Positions 22,206 to 32,432 of a DNA stretch of 64,000 bases are shown here, in pieces. The number at the start of each line of letters is the position of its first letter. Position 1 is the stretch's first letter. A model generated the notes under the pieces. That model ran no database searches. It was given only the letters and a program-made list of their open reading frames with translations, and was not told the DNA's origin. The DNA comes from Cryptomeria japonica. Its lineage: Eukaryota; Streptophyta; Pinopsida; Cupressales; Cupressaceae. The stretch spans positions 820,875,896-820,939,895 of the forward strand of contig NC_081414.1 of NCBI RefSeq assembly GCF_030272615.1, written 5' to 3'. Made by a program: the position numbers and the translations under genes.

Positions 22206-23187
22206 TCAAATCATAGATTTGTATCTTGTCGGATTAACATGAGCTGAATCATCCTTCAATGTCAATTTATCAGTTGTAGTCATAGGAGTACTTACCGGTT
22301 TAGAGTTTTCCATGCCAAATTTCTTCAGTAGTTCCTTCAAGTATTTTGTTTGACATATGAATATACCTTTATTAGTTTGTGAAATCTGCAATCCTAATTT
22401 TTTTTAATCTCCCCAATCATAGACATTTAAAATTCTTCCTGCATCTTGTTCACAAAATCCTTACACAATCCATGCTCTCCTCCAAAAATGATATCATCAA
22501 CAAAAAATTCAATAAATAAGATGTCTTCATTTGTCACTTTGTAAGATAATTTGTTGTTAGCATTACCTTTAGTGTAACCAAGCTTCAAAGGATATTTGTC
22601 CAATCTAGCATACCAAGCTCTAGGAGCCTGCTTCAATCCATACAAAGATTTCCTTAATCTGCAAACCATATCTTTAACATTTGTTAATGAAAATCCATTA
22701 GGTTGTTCAATGTAAACTTCCTCTTCAAGATCACCATTCAGAAATGCACATTTTATATCCATCTGATATACTTTATAATTCTTATGAGCTGCAAATGCAA
22801 TAAATAATCTAACTACCTCAATTATAGCTACCGATGCAAAAGTTTCATTTTAATCAATTCCCTCTTTCTATGAATATCCGTTACAAACTAATCTTGCTTT
22901 GTTCCTGATTACCTTACCATCTTCATTAAGTTTATTTCTGAATACCCATTTAGTTCCAATTACATTTTGTCTTTAGGTCGAGGAACCAATGTCCATGTAT
23001 TATTCTTTTCAATTTGTTCTAATTCATCTTCCATTTCTTTTATCCAATGTTCATCTTGACTTGCTTCAATAACAGATGTTGGTTCGATTTGAGAAATTAA
23101 ACATGCCTCTTCATTTGCCAGTCTTCCTCTTGTCATAACACCTTGATACTTATTTCCAATTATCTGATTTTCAATGATTTTTTGCAA
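22206..23187 (-). pseudogene. Copia-A reverse transcriptase
   Basis: Pieces 23187-22960, 22762-22427 and 22391-22206 lie in different frames, so at least two frameshifts occurred. The first has the usual copia entry (WIKEMEDELEQIEKNNTWTL). The second starts MDIKCAFLNGDLEEEVYIEQ and runs through the YGLKQAPRAWY motif to FVDDIIFGG; the catalytic Asp pair is at about 22493-22498, with Phe for the usual Tyr. The third is the TNKGIFICQTKYLKELLKKF connection. The protein would copy element RNA into DNA in cytoplasmic particles. Confidence 0.93.
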
Positions 23188-23402
23188 TCTTTTATTAAAA
23201 CACCTATATGCCTTGTCTTAGATGAATAACCAAGAAATATTCCTTCATCACTTATAGGATCAAATTTACCAACATACTCATATCTCCTAATATAGCATTT
23301 GCTTCCAAATTTTTTGAAGTATTTAAGAGTAGGAGTATTACCAAACCATAGTTGATAAGGGGTCTTATCAGTTTCACCTTTGATGTGAACTCTGTTGAAA
23401 GT

Positions 23403-23765
23403 TCAAACCACTTTATTCACTACTTCTCTCCAGTACACATGAGGTAGATTTGCTTCCAATATAATGCTTCTAGTTTCTTGTAGAATAGTTTTGTTCTTCC
23501 TTTCCATAATTCCATTCCGCCGAGGTGTCCAGGGTGCTGATAGTTCTCTTTTGATTCCATTCACTTCACATAATGTATTAAATTCCTTAGATGTAAATTC
23601 TCCTTCTTGATCAGATCTTAAACATTTGATTTTCTTACTAGTTTCATTCTCTACCAATGCCTTGTATAACTTGAATTTTGCAAAAGCTTCTGATTTCTCC
23701 CTGAGAAAAGTAACCCAACACATTCTAGAATAATCATCAATGATTAGCATAAAATATCTATCTCC
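23403..23765 (-). pseudogene. Copia-A integrase core
   Basis: Shows the three acidic positions of retroviral-type integrase: IDDYSRMCWV, LRSDQEGEF and NGIMERKNKT. The piece is in the same frame as the protease part upstream, with one stop at 23766. Its end (YWREVVNKVV) is typical of the core before the C-terminal region. The stretch 23188-23402 holds the damaged integrase C-terminus; the KTPYQLWFGN-like part is readable near 23340-23370. Confidence 0.9.
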
Positions 23766-24452
23766 CTATAGACTTCTTGTTCTTGCTAGACCACACAAGT
23801 CAGTATGAATTAAATCAAGAACATTATTAGATTTCTTATAAATACTCTTCAAAGTTGTTCTAACTTGCTTTCCCATTTGACATTCCTTACATACCAGATT
23901 ATGAGGTTTCATAATCTTAGGTAAATCCCTTACTGCCTTAGCTAAATTGATCTTTACAATGCAATCAAATTTCACATGACAAAGTCTCTTATGCCATAAC
24001 CAACTTTCATCAATGTGTGTAATCAAACATGTCTTATCATTATTATTCAAATGAAAGATATTACCTTTAGTCTGATTACTGGTTGTAATCTCCAATTTAG
24101 TTATGTTCATGATTTTGCATTTACCATTCTTGAATTGTAACCGAAATCCCTTTTCAAGTAATTGACCAACACTCAAAAGATTATGCTTCAAACCTTCAAC
24201 ATAATAAACATTGTCAATATTGTGCTTACCATCGAAAGATATAGTGCCTTTTCCTTTGATTAAACAAGCTTTATCATCGCCAAATCTTACTAGACCTCCA
24301 TTATATTCCTGAAAAGATAAGAATTTACTTTTATCATCATTCATATGATGCGAACATCCACTATCAATGATCCATTCATCTTTTTCTTCAATTTTAACTT
24401 CCAGGGCATGCTCTACCAGTGGGACAGTAGGTGTCGATGGATCTTCTATCAT
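23766..24452 (-). pseudogene. Copia-A protease and integrase zinc-binding region
   Basis: Aspartic protease with the active-site motif WIIDSGCSHHMN (Asp near 24364), then the usual LSVGQLLEKG segment. After it comes the integrase N-terminal HHCC domain: WLWHKRLCH, then CKECQMGKQ. The order protease then integrase, ahead of reverse transcriptase, is diagnostic of Ty1/copia. The frame is shared with the gag zinc-knuckle piece upstream, separated by one stop. Confidence 0.93.
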
Positions 24453-24479
24453 TGCAACAAATGCCCATCCATTGTCTAC

Positions 24480-25474
24480 CTATTCTTCATTAGAATCATC
24501 TATAACTCCTTCATCAACATAGTAACATGATTTATCTCTGTTCTTCTTAAATCTGCATCTCTGATATTCAACATTAGGCTTATATGTTATTTTAGCTTCC
24601 TCTCTCAATCTTGCATGCCTATCAGGACATCTAGATGCTATATGACTAAATTTATTGCAATTAAAACATTTAAACGATGTGTTACTTTCATACTTACTTC
24701 CAACTAGACCTTTAGGCATTTTCCTTGCAAATAGTGCTTCAAGTTCTTCTAGTTCTTCATTTTCTCTCTTGATATCTTCAAGTTCTTTTGCATAAAGTGC
24801 TTTCCAATCAGATTTTTTAGATGATGATGCTCAGAAGGCTAAATCTGTCTTAATTGTAGGAACATGAACAAATTCCTCAAGCTCAAATGTTGAAAGTTTT
24901 CCAACCAAGGCATTTCTAGATATTGATGTATTAGGCATTGTTCTCAACTCATTAATAGTAGTTACTTTCATTTTGTATGCCAGTGGAAAAGATCTTAAAA
25001 CTTTAGAAACAATTTCATCTTCACTTAAGGATCCTCTACAACATTGTATTCCTAAAATAATTTCATTAACTCTTTCCATAAAGCAGAAATTCTTTCATCT
25101 TCTTCCATTTTTAAATTTTGATACCTAACCCGGTAACATTCAAGTTTTGCAATTTTGACAGTGGTATCTCCTTCATTCAATGTTTCCAATTTATCCCAAA
25201 TAGATTTAGCAGTAGACCGGTCTTATAATCCCATAATTTGATGATCTGATAATGCGTTTAGAAGTGCTTCTCTTGCTTTGCAATTATTCTCCAAGTCCTT
25301 AGCCAGTGTTGGTGGATTAGGTTGATTCAGAATAGGACCAACATAGCCATTCTTTGTAACTTCCCATATATCTATTCCAATGCAATTCAAATGTGTCTCC
25401 AATCTAATCTTCCATATACCATAGTTAGTTCCATCAAGTTTAGGATTGTCCTTCCTAAAAATTTTTGTTTCCAT
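24480..25474 (-). pseudogene. Copia-A gag
   Basis: Starts at ATG 25474, shortly after the primer site. The N-terminal capsid part reads KLDGTNYGIWKIRLETHL; the middle part 25079-24831 is the ERVNEIILG...LSEDEIVSKVLRSFP region. The end carries a CCHC zinc knuckle with a Gly-to-Ser change (CFNCNKFSHIASRCP). A frameshift lies between the first two pieces and a stop follows 24831. Gag would form the particle that packages element RNA. Confidence 0.92.
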
Positions 25475-25513
25475 AGGATCTCCTCAAGCTATTAGGCTTC
25501 CACAAAAAAAGGA

Positions 25514-25527
25514 CTTAGCTCTGATAC
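25514..25527 (-). other. Primer binding site of Copia-A
   Basis: On the minus strand CAGTATCAGAGC follows the 5' LTR end after a short spacer. It matches the initiator-Met-tRNA site TGGTATCAGAGC except at the first two bases. Confidence 0.85.
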
Positions 25528-25531
25528 TGAT

Positions 25532-26636
25532 TGTTAGGAACCAGAAGGACAACTGAGAGGGGGGGGTGAATCAATTGTCAATGAATTTCAACCCAATTAT
25601 AACTTAATCAAACTTAATACATAATACCATTAAACCAAACTTAATGTCGGTTAACAGATTAGTAGTTATTACAATACCGGTGAAACTTAATGTATGAAAC
25701 AGAAAGAGAAACAACATCCAAAACACATAACACAAAGATTTAGACGTGGAAACCTTGCAAGGGGAAAAACCATGGTGGGAAAGCTTACACACAATCAGAT
25801 GATAGTATTGTAGATAGTATGTGTATACAAATGGGGTCTGCACATGCAAAAAGGCCAACCGCCTAGAGCACACTGCTCAAATGGGAGTCACAATGACTAC
25901 AGTAGGATGGTTAAATCCTAGAATAATGTACTACTCAAAATAGCATATCCAATGCTGGATTCAATACCGGTTAAGCTTTGATAAACTCCTTCAAACCTTC
26001 CTTGAACCTTCAATGTCTGCTTGATTCGCTCTATGATCTTCAATAATACCTCAATACCACATTACCATCATACCATAATACCATACCATACTTCATCTCA
26101 CAAATGAGTTCTTACATATATACAAAATCTAAGACCAAATGTGTAGGTCGGCTTACTAAGAATATTACAATTAAATCAATTACAAATAAGTCTTGATGTG
26201 ATACAACATGTCGGCTTAATACATTTACAACAATATCCAATCAATAAATCATCTCCATAACGTGTCATGCTAATCTGGAATAGATAGCGTATACCAATCC
26301 ATAACCTAGACCAATCTACCGATAACGACAAATATGTCAACCCAATTAGACCAATAATCAAAACACCAAAACCAAGTATCCAAACCATGTCTTAGACATA
26401 ATCAAGTGATCTCCAGATGATAACAAGTTATCATCAGTGCCAGTGAATCCATATAACTTGTCGGTAAGCATATACCTATGATTATGCATAAGTCATTGAC
26501 CTTGCCAGTGAACATAATGTGTTGGTTCATCAGTAAACCAATATAACCATAGTGCCAAATCAACAATGTAGATCTCCAGAAGGATAAGTGTTGACATCAA
26601 TGACAAAACTAATGCAACACATCCATAATACCAACA
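25532..26636 (-). repeat. Copia-A 5' LTR (1,105 bp)
   Basis: TGTTAGGAACC...ATACCAACA, followed by AGAAA. It carries several ACCGGT-type motifs and a short poly-G run (25559-25567) shared with the other copia LTRs in the window. Confidence 0.93.
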
Positions 26637-26641
26637 AGAAA

Positions 26642-27220
26642 TGTATACCTTGTAGATCTACAACTTGATGATGATGATTGCTTTGCTTCTTGAATGTGAT
26701 CACAAGTGTTGCATGGAATGGAATGTAACATGACAAAACCCTAACACACATACATGCTTGAAAATGCTTGATGATGTATATCTCCGCCTATGCTTTCTTA
26801 TCTAATTCTTTCTTATCATTCCTGCCTATGCAAATGAGAAAACCAACTCCCTTTTTATACATGCCTAAGAAGATTAATTCATCATCAACATCGGGGAGAT
26901 TTAGGATCCCAAAGTGTAGATAGGGCCGGGGGGACCTATCTTGGGGCCACCCTAAGAGGGTGGGATAGGGGTGCCACACCCCTATCCAAGGAGGATAGGG
27001 GTGCCACACCCTATCCTAGAGGGACAGGGGTGTGGCACCCTTGTCCTGCCCTATCTTGGGGCCTGAAGAGGGTCCTGAGGCTACCTCAGGGCTCAAACAA
27101 GAAGGGGTCAAGGGGTGAAAATGTAGAAATAGGTCTTGGCTAGGAATAAGGATGTCATCGCCAAGGTGAGGACCTCAAATGTGGTTAAAATTGCAGGAGG
27201 TGCAATTTTATGACACTACA
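26642..27220 (-). repeat. Probable gypsy 3' LTR
   Basis: The right end reads TTTTATGACACTACA, then TTTAGCACCCACTTT. On the minus strand this is AAAGTGGGTGCTAAA followed by TGTAGTGTCATAAAA, a polypurine-tract-like run then an LTR start, as in LARD-B and Gypsy-G. The left end (TGTATACC) coincides with the Copia-A insertion site, so it is less certain. Three strong hairpins lie at 26963-27046. No partner LTR is in the window. Confidence 0.5.
26963..27046. repeat. Three consecutive GC-rich hairpin units
   Basis: 26963-26987 has perfect 11-base arms GGATAGGGGTG and CACCCCTATCC around CCA. 26993-27016 repeats it with a shortened right arm. 27022-27046 is a related unit (GGACAGGGGTG...CACCCTTGTCC). 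They stand out from the AT-rich surroundings. Confidence 0.8.
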
Positions 27221-28479
27221 TTTAGCACCCACTTTAGCGGGAGTATGGCTTACACCACTACTGCTGGTAAAGTAAAAGGAAGAGAGAGATGAAGATGAGA
27301 GATTCTGAGTAAGATCACAAGAAGTATAAGATGTCACTAATCTCGAGGAACCAAGCCCACAATATTAAGATATTAACTCACTCAAAAATATGAAAGATCA
27401 CACAACACAAAAGGAACAAGACGCACATAACACAAACAAAGCACAAAAGACACATGACAAGACAATGCACAAGATGACAAACCAACTAGCCAAAGAGAGC
27501 TCAATACTCAGATACCTCAATAACTAATAAGGACACAAAGACCAATTCCATCACATAAACACAAACAATCACATAAAAGAGAAAAGATGACATCATCTAT
27601 GGACCATCAATAACAAAACTATGGGTTCATGAGAGGAAGAAGAGAGAGAACATGAATACACACTTTGGTGATCCATGAGAAGAAAGGCAAAAATGAGAGA
27701 AACCATGGACTTCTCACCCCTAAAACTAGGTGATCCATGGAGAGAAGGACATGGAAATCTAGCCCCCAGAGCCTGTTTGGGTGATCCATGTAAGGGAGGA
27801 GAGTGGGAACACTGTTAGTTCCACCCAACCTCAAGAGCGTGTGTGTGCAAGTGAGGTTTGAAGCACCTCATAGGAGTCTATTCCTAAGTATGCTACAACC
27901 CTTTTAGAATGTATAGTACACATTTCAAGAAAGGCGTGACATTTTTCTCTAAGAGTTTGTGCTCTAGTTTTCAGAATAATCACCGTGCAAAAAGTGGTGT
28001 CATCTTTCTCTAAGAGTCTATGCTCTAGTTCAGAAAATGACCCACTATATAAGAAAAGAAGAAGTCAAGACACCTCTCTCTAAGAGTTTGTGCTCTGGTT
28101 TCGAGAATGACCCACTCTACAAGAGAAAAGTGATGACAACTTGCTCTAAGGGGCTTCCCTCTGGTTCCAAGAATGTCCTACTGTACAAGAAAAGTGATGA
28201 TACCTTTCTCTAAGAGGCTGCCCTCTGATTCCAAGAATGTCCCACTGTATAATGCATAAGAGAAGTATAGTACAAAGGAGCAGCGTGGGTGCCCCCTCTT
28301 AAGATGTCAACATAGGTTGATGTTGATATCTTAAGGAAAGTAGAACAAGGATACCTACCTTCGTCGCAAAGAAGATATCCATTATTCAACAATTTCATAA
28401 ATCCAAGCAAGAGAGGGAATACTCTTCAAGAAAGGATAAGATAGTTGAAAAGAGATATCCTGCTGTAAGTGTAAAGGTG
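27221..28479. other. Non-coding interior of an old gypsy element
   Basis: No supported coding region; the short minus frames lack domains. The stretch is A-rich on the plus strand and holds a tandem repeat at 27945-28255. It is cut on the right by the start of the Copia-X LTR at 28480. Confidence 0.5.
27945..28255. repeat. Tandem repeat, ~65 bp unit, five copies
   Basis: Each unit contains CTCTAAGAG followed by a TGCTCT or TGCCCTCT block, then AGAATG(A/T)CC(C/T)ACT and a purine stretch. Units start near 27945, 28005, 28075, 28145 and 28204. Confidence 0.75.
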
Positions 28480-29447
28480 TGTTAAAGACAATGCACCACT
28501 CAGAGGGGGGTGAATCAGTGGTTCTCAATCTTTTCCCTTTAACTATCCTATATGTGCATACCAATTATCAGATCTAACTCAATGCAGACTTCTTTCTTAG
28601 TGGGCATACTAATCACAAATGCAATCACACATAAAAGGAACATCACATAACACCAACATATATGAGGAAAACCAAAGATGAGAAAAAACCTTGGTGAGAA
28701 ATGCTGGTGGAGTCTATTGCTCCAATCCATCCTCATAATGGATCCTTGATTATAATGTTTAGGGAACCAACCTAAGGAGCTCCAACCCTTGATTTTAGGG
28801 AACCAACCCAAGGAGCACCAACCCAAGAGGCTACAACCCCTGCACAAAGCTCCAACTCAGTGAATAAAAAACATAATCATTTACAAGTTAATAGCCTTGT
28901 TATAAATGAGTTTTATAACTCTTCTTCAAATCTGTCTACTAGATCTTCTATCTAGTTCACTGTCGGTTCTCTCTCTCTCACCCTCTCACTACTACAACCT
29001 GATCAGTTCAACCTCTTCTCCTTCTCTACCAGTTGTTTTTGCTAGTTGTCTCTTCTCTTAACTACTTTATTACTCTCCACCACTGGTTTAGATAACTCAG
29101 TCAGATATCTACCATCTAATTCCTGTTGGTCCTCAACTTCCCTTCTCTGCAATCTGCTTTGGCTCTTCTCTACTAGTTTAGTCACCACCAGTATACTTCT
29201 CTCATAGACTGACTTGTAGACTACTAGTTCCTCACTATTCCCAGTTGATTCATTCAACCTAGTTCTCTCTCACACTCAGTCTCTCTTCTGATACTCATTC
29301 AGTACTTGACTGATCTCTTCTCAAATGCAACAACACTCTCTCATTCTGTAGCTTGCCGGTTCCTTTAACCTCATCGGTTGAACCTTCACCAAAACCTATT
29401 ACTAGTTGTCTCCCTGCTACTCAATCTCTATGATCCTCTATAGATAT
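28480..29447 (-). repeat. Copia-X 3' LTR, distal part
   Basis: Starts TGTTAAAGACAATGCACC and matches 59797-60800 of the 5' LTR closely throughout, down to TCTCTATGATCCT. It breaks at 29447, where the Gypsy-G LTR begins. Non-coding. Confidence 0.9.
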
Positions 29448-30901
29448 TGTATGCAGGAAAAGCAGGCTGATAAAACTCAATATGCAGAAAATGGAGCTCT
29501 ATGGAGCCTTGCTCACACACCCACAAGACTTCTTGGAGCAAGCTATGGAGTAATGAAGTATCACTCAACTTCCCAAGGTTGGTCCCATGGTTCTCTATCT
29601 TACACGGTCCCTCAAACCAATGTTTTTGCTCTCAGATCATTGAGCAAAATGGTTTAGGGATGGCAAATGCAAGAACGAGGGATGCTTTTGTTGATTTTAA
29701 GATGAGATGCATCCTAGACTATGCATGATGCTAGAAATGCAATAAACTAACTATAAGATGACAAGGTTAGTAAACAAACTATCCTATCATACTATATTAG
29801 TTAATGATTTAAGCTAATGATAATAGAAATACTCTAAAATGCATATTAGATTAATTTCTATTTTAAAGAGAGGCTAAATGATGAGCATATATGAAATGAA
29901 AGCTTGAATGTATTTGAGCATAAGTATGATACTACAAACTTGGATGATTTTTAAAATGGAAGAATGAGAGCTCTATTTATAGCAAAAATAGGGCAATGGA
30001 TGGTCAGGATTGAAAGATTCAATTAAGGGTTGAGTTTGAAAGTTGGGAATCCATGTTTGCAATTGGCACCAATGAAATGGTGACAATTGTCAACATAAGG
30101 TTGGTTGAGAGGAGATGTAAGAAGCATTAAATGCTTGAGAAGACCTCATGGTTGCCCTAGGGGTTAAGGGTTAAGGTTAAGTTAAGATTATCCATTGGAT
30201 AAAGCTTTTACCCAAAGAATAAACTCTTGTGCAAAGGTTTAAGGATAACCATGGTCAAAGCAATAAATGCTTGATGAGACCCTTGGGTTAGATGGAGGTT
30301 GAGTTAATGGAAATTCTTTAACCATGTAAGAGGGTTTGAGTTAACTATTAATGGTTATGAAGACTTTTGGGACAAATTTGTAAGAGTCCTTCCAAATTTG
30401 GGGGCTTTCAACAAGTTAGCTTGTTGAATGGATAAAGGCTTTAATGCCTTTTGAAGACTTTGCTCCAAATTTGAGAGGTGACCTCCTCAAATTTAGGGAA
30501 AAGTGATAATGGATGCGTTTGGTTTAATTAATCAGGATTAGAAGAATCTAGAAGAGGTTAGAAAGAGGGTTAGGATGCAAGTGGGAGGTGTAGGATTTTG
30601 CAAGTGGGTGAGGGAAAATAGGCTTTAATTGAACTTAATTCAATTTGGTTGCAATTAAATAAATTAGATTTATTTAATTTAGGATAACTATTTTAATTAA
30701 ATTTGAATTTAATTAAAAGTGGATAGGAGGGATTTAATTGAATAAAATGATTTATTCATTAAATGGTATAGTGAATTTAATCGAGTAATTTACTTAATTA
30801 AATAGAGGAATGCAGAAAATTTAATTAAATTGAATTTAATTAAATAGAGAAATGAACATAAAATATTCATTTAGGAATATGGTCATTTTTATACGTCTAC
30901 A
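29448..30901 (-). repeat. Gypsy-G 3' LTR (1,454 bp)
   Basis: TGTATGCAGG...ATACGTCTACA. Its first ~280 bp match the 5' LTR remnant at 46435-46716. On the minus strand TATAAATAG lies at 29973-29982 as a core promoter candidate. The U3 start (30640-30880) is AT-rich with TTAATTAA-like palindromes. Much of it aligns, reversed, with solo LTR S. Confidence 0.92.
29973..29982 (-). promoter_or_regulatory. TATA box of the Gypsy-G LTR
   Basis: Minus-strand CTATAAATAG, with transcription expected about 30 bp downstream towards lower coordinates. Solo LTR S has the matching CTATAAATAGAACCC on the plus strand near 55876. Confidence 0.6.
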
Positions 30902-30917
30902 TTTTTCCCCTCTTTGA
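30902..30917 (-). other. Polypurine tract of Gypsy-G
   Basis: On the minus strand AAAGAGGGGAAAAA directly precedes LTR start TGTAGACG. It differs from the LARD-B tract at one base. Confidence 0.85.
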
Positions 30918-30948
30918 AGTGACGTGTGTGCACATGTTATTTCAAAGA
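30911..30948. other. Hairpin beside the Gypsy-G polypurine tract
   Basis: Arms TCTTTGAAGTGACGTGTG (30911-30928) and CACATGTTATTTCAAAGA (30931-30948). All 18 positions pair if three G-U pairs are allowed in plus-strand RNA. It overlaps the edge of the polypurine tract. Confidence 0.7.
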
Positions 30949-31262
30949 AAATGATGTGTTATTGTGATTTATGATCAGATGAAATTTTTATATCGCTTTT
31001 ACGATTTTCACGTCGTGCCCCAGATTTGATTTGATGTGTGATGCCCCAGATTCGATATTTGATGGTGATGCCCCCTTGGGAGATGAATCAATATTTTAAA
31101 ATTTTTGATTTGATTTGGTGATTTGTGTTTGGTGTGTATGATTTTGTCTATGTGAAATGTTTAAATTGATTCATCTCCCGATAATTTACATGTTTTAGGG
31201 TATAAGGGAGACTGCAAGCAAATTACATGGCCAGTTCCCTAACCCTAATTTCATTTTTCTCC

Positions 31263-31270
31263 TATAAAAG
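31263..31270 (+). promoter_or_regulatory. TATA box of the antisense PMD gene
   Basis: TATAAAAG within CTCCTATAAAAGGGG, 81 bases before the first ATG of the leader exon and about 360 bp inside the element from the 3' LTR. It suits a plus-strand promoter independent of the LTR. Confidence 0.55.
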
Positions 31271-31343
31271 GGGAAAAGTGCTTTGATTTGATTCATTTGT
31301 GCATTGTTGACTTTGGAGAAAAAGAATTTGGAGAGAAGTCAAA

Positions 31344-31418
31344 ATGCCTATTCCGTATTCCAAGCATCGTTTTGAGCGCGTTCAGAGGTACCAGAGACCT
31401 ACCGCATATGGACCATAA
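31344..31418 (+). CDS. Leader exon of the PMD gene, with splice-donor-like end
   Basis: A short frame starts ATG CCT ATT CCG and encodes about 24 residues (MPIPYSKHRFERVQRYQ...) before TAA at 31416-31418. The TAA is followed at once by GTAAGT, a consensus 5' splice site. Either the TAA is a later mutation at the exon end or this is a short upstream frame. The acceptor would lie just before 32433, after the AT/GT-rich stretch 31970-32420. The exon call rests only on position, the TATA box and the donor consensus. Confidence 0.4.
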   Translation: MPIPYSKHRFERVQRYQRPTAYGP

Positions 31419-31504
31419 GTAAGTCAACATATTTGACCCTTTTTTGATTTTTGATTTTGTCATTTTTGGTTAGTTTTTTATTTTTGAAATTCGGTTTTAT
31501 CGGT

Positions 31505-31965
31505 TTAGCGCGTCAAAGTCATAATTTAGCGCATACGAAAATTTAGGTAGCGCATAAAGTTTGAATTTAGGGCTACGTCCGAAACAAAATAGTGTAGCGC
31601 ATAGAAGTTCTAGGTTAGCGCATTGTGGGAAAGTAGCACATGTTGAACATAGGGTAGCACGTCAATTCAATAGGGTAGTGCATGAGCAAGACCTAGCGCA
31701 TAAGGGTCATAGGGGTTCGCATGGGTAAGGGGTTTTAGCGCGTAGGGTAGACCTAGCGCATAGGGTCAAATAGGTAGCGTCAGCAAGGTATAGGTTAGCA
31801 CATAAATAGGTTTTAGCGCATAGGGTAGGTTGGGTGGCGCATTGGGGAAAAAGGATAGCGCATAGAAGAATTCTAGTGCATAGGGTAAATAGATTAGCAT
31901 GTGGGGAAAATAGCTTAGCTCATGGGTGTATTCTAGCACAGGGAGAATCTGTTTTAGCGCATCAG
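31505..31965 (+). repeat. TAGCGCAT motif array, PMD gene intron/leader
   Basis: About 22 copies of TAGCGCAT in 460 bp at irregular 18-30 base spacing, all on the plus strand. About 11 keep TAGCGC(A/G). Two have TG and four have CA at the central CpG, and the rest have other single changes. Sequence between motifs is not repeated, so this is not a simple tandem array. Confidence 0.85.
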
Positions 31966-32432
31966 GAAAAATTTTGTGAGATGGGGTGATTTGTGAAATT
32001 GTTGTGTTTTGTTGTCATGATTTTTATTGATTTGTCCAATATGAGTGTTGATATAACTTGTTTTGATTTGCGATATTTCAAGTTATGCATAGATATTAAT
32101 GTGTTGTTTTGATCAAAGCATGATTTGTTTTTGCACTTTGTTTCAAGTTCAATGTGTGAAGCCTGATTTGTGTTACAAGCTAATATGGGTTGAAAACTTG
32201 AGTTGTTTTACAAGCTGATATGGGTGGGAAACTTGAGTTGTTTTACAAGTTTTGATATGGTTTTTGATAACTTGATTTGTGTTACAAGCTAATATGAAAT
32301 GATAGGATGTTGAACTTGATGTAGATGAGCAAATTGTTTCATGTTGTTGATGTGATTTTGATTTTGATATCATTGTTTTGATTTGGAAACTGATATTGGA
32401 CTTGTTTTGCTGGTTGACAAGAGCGATTGGGC

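Larger units (their letters stand above)
18523..26636 (-). mobile_element. Copia-A, full-length decayed Ty1/copia element
   Basis: LTRs at 18523-21200 (3', interrupted) and 25532-26636 (5') begin TGTTAGG and end CCAACA on the plus strand. Target duplication AGAAA lies at 18518-18522 and 26637-26641. The primer site is next to the 5' LTR and a polypurine tract next to the 3' LTR. The interior encodes gag, protease, integrase, reverse transcriptase and RNase H in copia order on the minus strand, all broken by stops and frameshifts. The 3' LTR without its insertion is about 1,110 bp, against 1,105 bp for the 5' LTR. Confidence 0.95.

Noticed and set aside
31505..31965. TAGCGCAT array as a CRISPR or satellite
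   Set aside because: The repeat is only 8 bp with irregular spacing, in a plant retroelement; neither spacer length nor unit size fits.
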